From: an uncultured Clostridia bacterium
GTDB lineage: Bacteria; Bacillota; Clostridia; Christensenellales; Borkfalkiaceae
Assembly (NCBI GenBank): GCA_947625245.1
Contig: CANQNO010000015.1
Span: forward strand, 1-41,873
Direction: 5' to 3'
DNA: 41,873 nt
Positions 35,474 to 41,873 of this stretch are shown in pieces; the stretch's first letter is position 1; each line of letters starts with the position of its first letter. Both the position numbers and the translations under genes were made by a program. The notes beneath the pieces were generated by a model, which saw nothing but the letters and a program-made list of their open reading frames with translations, was not told where the DNA came from and did not search any database.

Positions 35474-37204
35474 TCACATTTCCAAAAGTTTTACAGCCGC
35501 TTTCTCCATTTTTGCAAGGGCTTCTTCCGCGTCCTTTTTCTTCTGCATTTTCACCGAAAAATAGATTTTAAGCTTAGGCTCTGTGCCCGAAGGGCGTACG
35601 CATATAAAACTGCCGTTTTCAAGTTCATAATACACGCAGTTGGTCAGGGGGGAGCCTATTTCGGACTGTTCGCCCGTCGCTATGTCCGTCTTTATGTTTT
35701 TGGAATAATCCCGCACGGAAGCCACGTTGTAAATGTCGAATTTTGTAACCGTGCGCTTTTTTAGTCTGTCCACAATCGCGTTCATATCGTCCATGGCGCT
35801 TATGCCGCCGAACGGTATGGATATGTTGCTGTCCAGCACATAGCCGTAAGTTTCGTAAATTTCCTGCAAGCGGCGGTACACGGTTTTGCCGACCGAAGCG
35901 TAATAGCACACCATTTCCGCGCATACCATCGAAGCCGCAACCGCGTCCTTGTCTCTCGCGTGGGTGCCGCGCAGATATCCGCAGCTCTCTTCAAACCCGA
36001 ATACAAAGGAATAGGGGTGTTCGCAGCCGGGCTGTTCCCATTGCTTTATCTTTTCGCCTATGAATTTAAAGCCCACGGGCACTTCGAACAGCGTCACCCC
36101 GAACCTCGCGCAAATGGCTTTTGCCATGCCCGTAGTTACGAAAGACTTTACCACCGCGGGGTTTTCGGGCATTGTTCCCTCTTCTTTCAGACGGGTCAAA
36201 ATGTAGTCCAAAAGCAATATCCCCACCTGGTTGCCCGAAAGCACTTCAAACTCCCCGTCGTTGTTCTTTACCGCCACGCCCAGCCTGTCGCTGTCGGGAT
36301 CCGTGCCGAAAACTACCGTCGCGCCTATCGCTTCGGCATATTTTATGCCTAAAGAAAGCGTCTCCTTAAATTCGGGATTGGGCACTTCCACGGTGGAAAA
36401 GTCGGTGTCCTTTTTAACCTGTTCTTCCACAACTGTCGCGTTAATGCCTATACGTTTAAGAATAGTGGTAACGGGTATATAACCCGAGCCGTGCACGGGC
36501 GTGTATACGAGCTTGAGGTCTTTGCCGAACTTTTTTATCGCCTGTTTGGAAATTGTGAGTTTTTCAAGCTCGTCGTAATACTTTTTGTCTATCCTTTCGG
36601 GTATTACTTTAATATATTTCAGCCTCTGTTCGTCGGAGGGGGAGCAGGGGGCAAGGTAATCGTTTATGTTCTTTATAAAACCCACTACTTCCGCGGTGTC
36701 GTCTGGGCTCATCTGCGCGCCGTCGCCGCCGTAAACTTTATAGCCGTTGTACTGTTTGGGGTTGTGCGAAGCGGTGATCATAATCCCCGCAAAAGCGTTC
36801 AGCTCGCGCACCGCAAAAGAGAGCATCGGCACCGGGTGTTCCATGGGGAAGATGTGCGCCGTTATGTTGTTGCAAGCCAAAACTTCGGCGGCGGCAAGCG
36901 CAAATTCGTCGCTTTTAAGGCGGGTATCGTACGAAATGGCTACCCCGCGCTCGCATGCCTCCGCGCCCTTGCTCTTAATAAATGCGGCAAGCCCGCGCGT
37001 CGCGCGCCTTACGGTGTATACGTTCATCATATTCGTGCCGAAGCCTATTATGCCGCGCATACCCGCCGTGCCGAACTGCAATTCCGCGCTAAAGCGGTAT
37101 TCTATTTCCTTTTTGTCGTTTTTAAGAGCCGAAAGCTGGATTTTGGCTTCCTCGCTCAAACGCCTGTCCGAAAGCCAGCACATATATATTTCTTCGTAAT
37201 TCAT
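35474..37204 (-). CDS. Alpha-phosphohexomutase (phosphoglucomutase/phosphomannomutase)
   Basis: Interconverts hexose-6-phosphate and hexose-1-phosphate. 576 residues, the length of the PGM2/PgcA group. The active-site serine is in GIMITASHNPKQYNGYKVYG; the metal loop is FGTDPDSDRLGVAV; sugar binding GFEESCGYLRG; the phosphate-binding region CVRPSGTEPKLKIYF is near the C-terminus. Glucose and mannose specificity cannot be separated by eye. AAAGGAGAT precedes ATG 37204; an in-frame ATG 40 codons upstream would cover the promoter and is rejected. It probably supplies glucose-1-phosphate to the UDP-sugar pyrophosphorylase at 18403-19620. Confidence 0.95.
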   Translation of the reverse strand: MNYEEIYMCWLSDRRLSEEAKIQLSALKNDKKEIEYRFSAELQFGTAGMRGIIGFGTNMMNVYTVRRATRGLAAFIKSKGAEACERGVAISYDTRLKSDEFALAAAEVLACNNITAHIFPMEHPVPMLSFAVRELNAFAGIMITASHNPKQYNGYKVYGGDGAQMSPDDTAEVVGFIKNINDYLAPCSPSDEQRLKYIKVIPERIDKKYYDELEKLTISKQAIKKFGKDLKLVYTPVHGSGYIPVTTILKRIGINATVVEEQVKKDTDFSTVEVPNPEFKETLSLGIKYAEAIGATVVFGTDPDSDRLGVAVKNNDGEFEVLSGNQVGILLLDYILTRLKEEGTMPENPAVVKSFVTTGMAKAICARFGVTLFEVPVGFKFIGEKIKQWEQPGCEHPYSFVFGFEESCGYLRGTHARDKDAVAASMVCAEMVCYYASVGKTVYRRLQEIYETYGYVLDSNISIPFGGISAMDDMNAIVDRLKKRTVTKFDIYNVASVRDYSKNIKTDIATGEQSEIGSPLTNCVYYELENGSFICVRPSGTEPKLKIYFSVKMQKKKDAEEALAKMEKAAVKLLEM

Positions 37205-37258
37205 TTTATCTCCTTTAAATAGGTATACAGCCTGCCGTCCGCAAGTATACCCGAAAAC

Positions 37259-37287
37259 ATTATATAAAAAAAACTTCCCGTTGTAAA
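37259..37287 (-). promoter_or_regulatory. Phosphohexomutase promoter embedded in a terminator
   Basis: Minus strand TTTACA (37287-37282), 17-base spacer, TATAAT (37264-37259). The -35 box lies in the loop of the hairpin that ends the upstream operon, and the terminator's T-run is in the spacer. Confidence 0.75.
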
Positions 37288-37295
37288 GCGGGAAG
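37265..37295 (-). terminator. Terminator of the rdgB-phosphodiesterase-membrane protein operon
   Basis: CTTCCCG (37295-37289 on the minus strand) pairs with CGGGAAG (37280-37274), followed by eight U residues. It lies 35-65 bases after the last gene's stop. Confidence 0.8.
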
Positions 37296-37329
37296 CCGTT
37301 AAAAACTTTATTTTTGTCATACAAGGGTT

Positions 37330-38301
37330 TTATACCCCGTCGCCGTTGCCCCTGAAAAATTCCTCGCGGCTCAAAGCGCGCTCTTTTTCGGGCTTTATAA
37401 TCGTGTTCTTGTCCACAAAATAGCGTATTTCCTCGCGGTCGTAATAGTTTACGAATTCAAAGCAGATCAGTATTACATAGCTCGAGGGTATGGTCAATAA
37501 CGCCGCCACGCCGAAAGTCAGCACCGAAGCGCTGTTCACCGCAAGGATAATCAAAATAAGCACCAAAAAGTTCGAAAAGATGTTCAGGGTGTTTTTGCCC
37601 TTTCTCGAAAAGGTGTAGGCGATAGCCTTTTTTTGCCCTGTCTTGCCGCGTACCAGCGCGGGGAGCCAGTCGCAGGTGAAAGTCATTTTCAGCGCAATGG
37701 CGAGTATCATAAGCAGGGTAAACAGGAATACGCTCACCAAAAAGTACTTTATGCCCGACAGCATAAAGAAGAGCACAGTAAACAGCAAGGCGCACACCGC
37801 AACGTCGTAAACCAGCGAAAGAGGCACGTAAATTAGGTTGTAAACCGCCGCTTCTTTAAGGTGCGAAACAAGCGTCCTTAAAAAATGCGAATCGGCTCTC
37901 AGCGCCATTTTGTCGTTGATTAAAACGGCGGTAGTGTAATTACCTATGCCCGTGAACCATTTTTCCACGAGAATAACCACGAACAGCAGCAACGCCATAA
38001 GCGCTATTTCGCCTTTGCGTGTGCTTAAAAGCTCTATGAATTTCCCGTACGCGCTCTTGATGGCGGCGGAAGTTTCGGCAAGCGTTCCCGTCTGACCGTT
38101 CAAAAGGTCTGAAACGAAGTGCTTTACGCTCTCTATAAGGGTATTCAGCGCTTCCGAATTAATAAAATCGCTCACAAAGGGGTACAGGCAACCGATGCTT
38201 ATCCCTATGGCGGCAATGCCAATTATAAGCCTGTACAAAAGTTGTTTGTAAGCAATCGAAAAGTTGTCTACGAATACGTGAAACGTGTGTTTGAATTTCA
38301 T
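37330..38301 (-). CDS. Hypothetical polytopic membrane protein
   Basis: 323 residues, family not recognised. About six hydrophobic segments are visible: roughly 20-45, 98-118, 155-180, 184-210, 235-258 and 262-285. The N-terminus (MKFKHTFHVFVDNFSIAYKQ) is basic and the C-terminus is a charged cytoplasmic tail (about 290-323). Its start overlaps the stop of the phosphodiesterase gene by four bases (ATGA), so translation is coupled, and it closes a three-gene operon with rdgB. The functional link to nucleotide clean-up is unclear. The start has a GAGGAA within the upstream gene. Confidence 0.82.
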   Translation of the reverse strand: MKFKHTFHVFVDNFSIAYKQLLYRLIIGIAAIGISIGCLYPFVSDFINSEALNTLIESVKHFVSDLLNGQTGTLAETSAAIKSAYGKFIELLSTRKGEIALMALLLFVVILVEKWFTGIGNYTTAVLINDKMALRADSHFLRTLVSHLKEAAVYNLIYVPLSLVYDVAVCALLFTVLFFMLSGIKYFLVSVFLFTLLMILAIALKMTFTCDWLPALVRGKTGQKKAIAYTFSRKGKNTLNIFSNFLVLILIILAVNSASVLTFGVAALLTIPSSYVILICFEFVNYYDREEIRYFVDKNTIIKPEKERALSREEFFRGNGDGV

Positions 38302-38777
38302 AAAAATTCCTCGTCCGTATAAACGATTTTCGCTACGGTTTTGTTGCCGTTTATAACAAGATACATATAGCTGTTGCGGGAATATCTCGACATGGTGCCG
38401 GGGTTCAGCAGCAGAACGCCGTCGTTTTCTTCCTCCGCCGCCTTATGGGTGTGCCCGTAAAGCGCAACGGTACAGCCCGCTTCCTTTGCCCGCGCGGCAA
38501 GGCGCGAAGGCGAGGATTTGACCGAATACAAATGGCCGTGACAGGCAAAGATCTTTACGTTTTCCGCCTCTATTATCATTTCCCTTTCGCCGCAGGGCAT
38601 TACGTCGCAGTTTCCGTTTATTATATAGGTGTTTTTGTTGTACTTTTTTATGTAATCCCCGTCCTGCGAGGTGTCGCCGAGGTGTATCACCATATCGCTT
38701 TCCTTTAAAATTTCCGCGATGCGGTCTATCGCCTTACGGTTACCGTGGGTATCGGAAAGAACGGTTATCGTAGTCAT
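38298..38777 (-). CDS. YfcE/MJ0936-type metallophosphodiesterase
   Basis: 159 residues of the calcineurin-like phosphoesterase fold. Metal ligands: SDTHGN (8-13), HLGDT (about 33-37), GNCD (about 53-56), CHGHLYSV (about 75-82) and YGHTHKA (about 102-108). Members hydrolyse phosphodiesters in vitro, with the physiological substrate often unknown. It overlaps rdgB upstream and the membrane protein downstream by four bases each (ATGA), and AAAAGG precedes its ATG. The rdgB-yfcE-type pairing is common in Firmicutes. Confidence 0.93.
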   Translation of the reverse strand: MTTITVLSDTHGNRKAIDRIAEILKESDMVIHLGDTSQDGDYIKKYNKNTYIINGNCDVMPCGEREMIIEAENVKIFACHGHLYSVKSSPSRLAARAKEAGCTVALYGHTHKAAEEENDGVLLLNPGTMSRYSRNSYMYLVINGNKTVAKIVYTDEEFL

Positions 38778-39343
38778 ATAAACCTTTTAAGATCCATCAG
38801 CGCGCGGTAGCGGTGGGAGACGGAATTTTTTTCCTGTTCGGTTGCAAGCCCGAAAGATTTTTTAAGGTCGTCCGAATAGAACAGGCTGTCATAGCCGAAG
38901 CCGTTACTGCCCGACTCTTCCAAAAGAATTCTGCCGTAAGTTTTGCCCTGCCCGAAGTAGGTGCGCCCGTTCGGCAGGCACAGGCAGACCGCGCACTCGA
39001 AGTGCGCCTTCCTGTTAGAAACTTTTTCAAGATATTTCAAAAGCAGTTTGCGGTTTTCCGCGTCGCCCTCGCCCGAAAACCGTGCCGAAAAAATCCCCGG
39101 CGCGCCCCTCAAGGCGTCCACGCACAAACCGGAATCGTCCGCAAGGGCGGGCATATCGAACATTTTGGAAATAAATTCCGCCTTTATGAGCGCGTTTGCG
39201 CGGAAATTTATGCCCGTCTCTTCGATTTCTCCGTCAAAGCCGAGTTCCCGCATGGATACAAGCTCCACGCCCGTAAAAATGTCTTTTATTTCTTTAAGTT
39301 TGCCTTTGTTGCCGGTTGCAACGGCTATTCTCCTGAAATCCAT
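38774..39343 (-). CDS. rdgB: XTP/dITP diphosphatase (RdgB/HAM1 family)
   Basis: Removes non-canonical purine nucleoside triphosphates (dITP, XTP) from the nucleotide pool, preventing their incorporation. 189 residues. Family signature ATGNKGKLKEI at 8-18, the catalytic segment ALADDSGLCVDALRGAPGIFSARF at about 65-88, and SNGFGYDSLFY and SHRYRAL near the C-terminus. ATG 39343 has no Shine-Dalgarno sequence but a TATAAT box exactly six bases upstream, so the operon mRNA is probably leaderless. First gene of the operon with the phosphodiesterase and a membrane protein. Confidence 0.96.
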   Translation of the reverse strand: MDFRRIAVATGNKGKLKEIKDIFTGVELVSMRELGFDGEIEETGINFRANALIKAEFISKMFDMPALADDSGLCVDALRGAPGIFSARFSGEGDAENRKLLLKYLEKVSNRKAHFECAVCLCLPNGRTYFGQGKTYGRILLEESGSNGFGYDSLFYSDDLKKSFGLATEQEKNSVSHRYRALMDLKRFI

Positions 39344-39349
39344 AAATCC

Positions 39350-39378
39350 ATTATAGTATAAATTATTTTAAAAGTAAA
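39350..39378 (-). promoter_or_regulatory. rdgB operon promoter, predicting a leaderless mRNA
   Basis: Minus strand TTTACT (39378-39373), 17-base spacer, TATAAT (39355-39350), six bases to ATG 39343. Confidence 0.72.
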
Positions 39379-39383
39379 GGAGT

Positions 39384-39878
39384 TTAATCCCATTTTAAAC
39401 GGTGAAGGGCGCCTTCGGTTTTAAATCCTTTAAAGCCGTGTTGCCTCAGCCCTTCGTAAACGGCTATCGCCACGGAGTTGGAAAGGTTCAAACTTCTCGT
39501 TTCGCCCACCATGGGTATCCGCAGGCAAAACTTTTTGTTGGCTTTCAAAAGCTCTTCGGGCAGCCCTTTCGTCTCCTTGCCGAAAACCAGAAAGTCGCCC
39601 TCTTCAAACTGCGCTTCGCAATAATTTTTAAGCCCTTTCGTCGTAAAATAAAAATAGCGGGAGGAGGGGAACTTTTCAAACAGCTCCCCTAAGTTTTCGT
39701 AGTAAAAAATATCAACGCCGTCCCAATAGTCCAGCCCCGCGCGTTTAAGGTGCTTGTCGTCCACCTCAAAGCCGAGCGGCTTTATAAGGTGCAGTCTGCA
39801 CCCCGTCGCGGCGCACGTCCTCGCTATATTGCCCGTGTTCTGCGGGATTTCGGGCTCTACCAAAACTATATTGAACAT
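39384..39878 (-). CDS. trmL: tRNA (cytidine(34)-2'-O)-methyltransferase TrmL
   Basis: SPOUT methyltransferase modifying the wobble base of leucine tRNAs. 164 residues. Motifs: NIVLVEPEIPQNTGNIARTC (1-22 region), FGKETKGLPEELL (about 95-107), and IPMVGETRSLNLSNSVAIAVYE (about 118-139), the knotted cofactor site. GGAGA before ATG 39878 decides the start; an upstream in-frame ATG (39890) overlaps that site. Own consensus-like promoter; the rdgB promoter lies directly downstream. Confidence 0.95.
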   Translation of the reverse strand: MFNIVLVEPEIPQNTGNIARTCAATGCRLHLIKPLGFEVDDKHLKRAGLDYWDGVDIFYYENLGELFEKFPSSRYFYFTTKGLKNYCEAQFEEGDFLVFGKETKGLPEELLKANKKFCLRIPMVGETRSLNLSNSVAIAVYEGLRQHGFKGFKTEGALHRLKWD

Positions 39879-39919
39879 TTTTGTCTCCATCGGTTTTCAT
39901 GCAACTTCCAACGTAAACG

Positions 39920-39948
39920 ATTTTAAAATATTTTTCCGCAAAAATCAA
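39920..39948 (-). promoter_or_regulatory. trmL promoter
   Basis: Minus strand TTGATT (39948-39943), 17-base spacer, TAAAAT (39925-39920). Confidence 0.75.
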
Positions 39949-40000
39949 CTTTTTGGGCGGCTGCCTCTAAGCTCCGCCCTTAAATTTTAAAAAAATTTAT

Positions 40001-40030
40001 TTGACAACCCCTGCCGTTTGCTGTTACAAT
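40001..40030 (+). promoter_or_regulatory. Na/Pi cotransporter gene promoter
   Basis: TTGACA (40001-40006), 18-base spacer, TACAAT (40025-40030), about 40 bases of leader before the ATG. Confidence 0.8.
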
Positions 40031-40078
40031 AATATAGGTGGAAATTTGTTTTATCATTTGTAATTCGAGAATAAAGAT

Positions 40079-41830
40079 ATGAGCGTTTCACTTTTGGCGT
40101 CGCTCACCGCAAGCGACGCGTTGTCTATAATCAATAACTTTTTGCTGCTTTTGGGGGGCGTCGCCGCGCTCATGATAGGCATCAATATGATGGGCAACAA
40201 CATAGAAAAGGCTGCGGGCAGGCATATGCGCCGCCTTATGGCAAAGGCGACGAAGAACAGGTTTTTGGGCGTTGCGACGGGCGCTGCGGTTACGACCCTC
40301 GTCACCAGTTCGGGCGCCACGACCGTAATGATAGTCGGCTTCGTAAACGTCGGGCTTATGACTTTGGCGCAAGCCGTTTCCGTAATAATGGGCGCAAACA
40401 TAGGCACCACCGTCACGGCTTTCATAACGGCGGTATCCACAACGGGCGGCGGTATAAAAACGGCGGCGGTGTTCGCCTTTTTCGCCTTTGTGGGCGTCCT
40501 TATGAATATGTTCGGCAAAAAGGATCTGATAAAGCAGATAGGTCTTATTCTTGCCGGTTTGGGCTTGATATTCGTGGGCATGAACACCATGTCAGGCTCT
40601 ATGTCATCGCTTCTCGACGAAAGCAAAAACGGCAATATCGCCCGCGCGGTAAAGGATATGTTCGCGTCTATAGGCGGGGGCGGAGGAAATCTTACCTGGC
40701 AAATACCCGTGCTGTTTATTCTGGGCGCGCTTTTAACGGGGCTTGTGCAGTCCTCCGCGGCGGTTACGGCAATAGTAATGTCGCTTGCCGCGGCTAACGC
40801 CGTAGACATGCAGTTTGCAATATTCGTTATTTTGGGCACCAACCTCGGCACCTGCGCGGTTGCGCTCTTATCCTCGCTGGGCACCAGCGTAAACGCAAGA
40901 CGTGCGGCGTTCGTCCATTTTTCCTTTAACCTTATCGGCGGAATAATCTTTATAATTCCCCTTTCTTTCCCCGCCGTAAGCGGCGCGCTCGTGCGGTTTT
41001 TGCAGTCTTTAATACCCAATATCGCAATACAGGTCGCCGTTTTCCATATGTTTTTCAACATAGTCACAACCCTATTGCTGTTGCCTTTCCAAAAATATCT
41101 CGTCAAACTTGCCGAATTTATAGTGCGCGACAAAAAGGCGGGCGGCGTTGCACAGGGCGAAGAGGACGAAACGCTGGATATGCGCTTACTTAAAACTCCC
41201 GCCATAGCCATAGGTCAGGCGCGCAAGCAGATATCCAAAATGGGTCAGCTCGCCTTTGCCAACTACAAGTTGTCGCTGGATATGCTGCTTTCGGGCGATC
41301 TTTCTCAGATGAACGTTTTCAACGAACGCGAACAGCACATAAACAAATTCAACCACTATATAAATTCCTATCTCGTAAAGCTCTCCCTCGAACCGCTTTC
41401 CGAAACGGACGAGAAGAAGCTGTCGTCTTTCTATCACGTGACGAGCGATATCGAGCGCATAGGCGACTACGCCGAAAACATAGTGGAGTATGCGGAGTCG
41501 GCGGTAAAGGAAAAGGTGACGTTCACCGAACACGCCCTCGACGAGATCCGCGAAATGGATCTGCACCTTACGGAATTATATAAAAACGTGGAAATGACTT
41601 TCGAAAACATAACTTTGGGCTATATGGAAAAGATAGACGAAGAGGAGCAGGCGACCGACGACATGTGTACGCAGATGCAGCAGTCCCATTTAAGGCGCCT
41701 TAACGAAAACAGATGCACCCCCGAAGCGGGCGCCATTTTCCTGCAGCTCGCCATAGGCATGGAGCGCATAGGCGACCATATGAAAAACATATCCAATTCC
41801 GTAAAGGATTACGCCCCGCACTCAAAATAA
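40079..41830 (+). CDS. Na/Pi cotransporter family protein (NptA-like) with PhoU-like C-terminus
   Basis: 583 residues. Membrane part (about 10-350) with two inverted halves, each holding the NptA signature: LVTSSGATTVMIVGFVN and GANIGTTVTAF in the first, GLVQSSAAVTAIVMSL and GTNLGTCAVALLSS in the second. The C-terminal ~200 residues are hydrophilic helices resembling PhoU (HVTSDIERIGDYAENIVEYA, then AIGMERIGDHMKNISNSV). Probably takes up phosphate with sodium or acts in phosphate homeostasis. ATG 40079 has only a weak ribosome binding site (GAGAATAAAG). No pst or pho genes are adjacent. Confidence 0.94.
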   Translation: MSVSLLASLTASDALSIINNFLLLLGGVAALMIGINMMGNNIEKAAGRHMRRLMAKATKNRFLGVATGAAVTTLVTSSGATTVMIVGFVNVGLMTLAQAVSVIMGANIGTTVTAFITAVSTTGGGIKTAAVFAFFAFVGVLMNMFGKKDLIKQIGLILAGLGLIFVGMNTMSGSMSSLLDESKNGNIARAVKDMFASIGGGGGNLTWQIPVLFILGALLTGLVQSSAAVTAIVMSLAAANAVDMQFAIFVILGTNLGTCAVALLSSLGTSVNARRAAFVHFSFNLIGGIIFIIPLSFPAVSGALVRFLQSLIPNIAIQVAVFHMFFNIVTTLLLLPFQKYLVKLAEFIVRDKKAGGVAQGEEDETLDMRLLKTPAIAIGQARKQISKMGQLAFANYKLSLDMLLSGDLSQMNVFNEREQHINKFNHYINSYLVKLSLEPLSETDEKKLSSFYHVTSDIERIGDYAENIVEYAESAVKEKVTFTEHALDEIREMDLHLTELYKNVEMTFENITLGYMEKIDEEEQATDDMCTQMQQSHLRRLNENRCTPEAGAIFLQLAIGMERIGDHMKNISNSVKDYAPHSK

Positions 41831-41847
41831 GATTTTAATATATTAAA

Positions 41848-41873
41848 AAGCGGCGGCGGGCGCAAAGGTGCGC
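41848..41873 (+). terminator. Possible terminator cut by the window end
   Basis: AAAAAGCGGCGGCGGGCGC followed by AAAGGTGCGC looks like the left arm and loop of a GC-rich hairpin 20 bases after the stop; the right arm lies outside the window. Confidence 0.4.

Overview
The window reads as chromosomal DNA of a mid-GC Firmicute of the class Clostridia, probably an uncultured gut-type lineage; a Christensenellales-like assignment is only a guess from gene content and codon style. Support for Clostridia: a SAM-type riboswitch ahead of metK, strong Shine-Dalgarno sequences on most genes, TTGACA/TATAAT promoters with 17-bp spacers, SecG, RpsU, NAD-dependent ligase, a BspA-type leucine-rich repeat protein, and clostridial formate-tetrahydrofolate ligase and GlnRS. 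Almost everything is housekeeping; I see no phage, transposase, CRISPR, tRNA or rRNA gene.

Layout. 1-1820: the 3' part of a BspA-like repeat protein and an AT-rich two-TM protein, then a repeat-filled gap. 2198-3517 (minus): metK with its riboswitch and promoter. 3539-7351 (plus): a radical SAM protein, an ABC-F ATPase and a four-TM protein. 7338-8296: dense repeats. 8298-9677 (minus): glyS. 9913-14330 (plus): fhs, glnS and a CvpA-like membrane protein. 14384-15083: a divergent DUF1540 mini-protein and rplI. 15188-18227 (minus): a Nudix hydrolase, LemA and DUF2207 operon. 18403-20918 (plus): a UDP-sugar pyrophosphorylase overlapping a secreted trypsin-like protease. 20959-22797 (minus): smpB, secG and an EamA transporter. 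23025-29548 (plus): secA, prfB, tsaD, rpsU and an unknown protein. 29553-31150: repeats around an orphan type IV pilin-like gene. 31202-35420 (plus): pcrA and ligA. 35474-39878 (minus): a phosphohexomutase, then a tightly overlapping rdgB, phosphodiesterase and membrane-protein operon, then trmL. 40079-41830 (plus): a Na/Pi cotransporter-like protein.

Functional threads: translation (glyS, glnS, prfB, rplI, rpsU, smpB, trmL, tsaD, ABC-F), protein export (secA, secG), replication and repair (pcrA, ligA, rdgB), one-carbon and SAM metabolism (metK, fhs, a radical SAM enzyme), and nucleotide-sugar supply (phosphohexomutase plus UDP-sugar pyrophosphorylase).

The most unusual material lies between or inside these genes. 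(i) A ~121-nt repeat occurs three times at the 3' ends of plus-strand genes and can fold into a multi-stem structure whose stems show compensatory changes between copies. (ii) At least four genes have a -10 box exactly 6 nt before the start codon and no Shine-Dalgarno sequence, as expected of leaderless mRNAs. (iii) SecA is about 1092 residues long and carries three WDY-type repeat modules in its preprotein cross-linking region. (iv) Several other interspersed repeat families (called A, C and D here) fill the gaps, and the family D hairpins appear to serve as terminators for metK and glyS.
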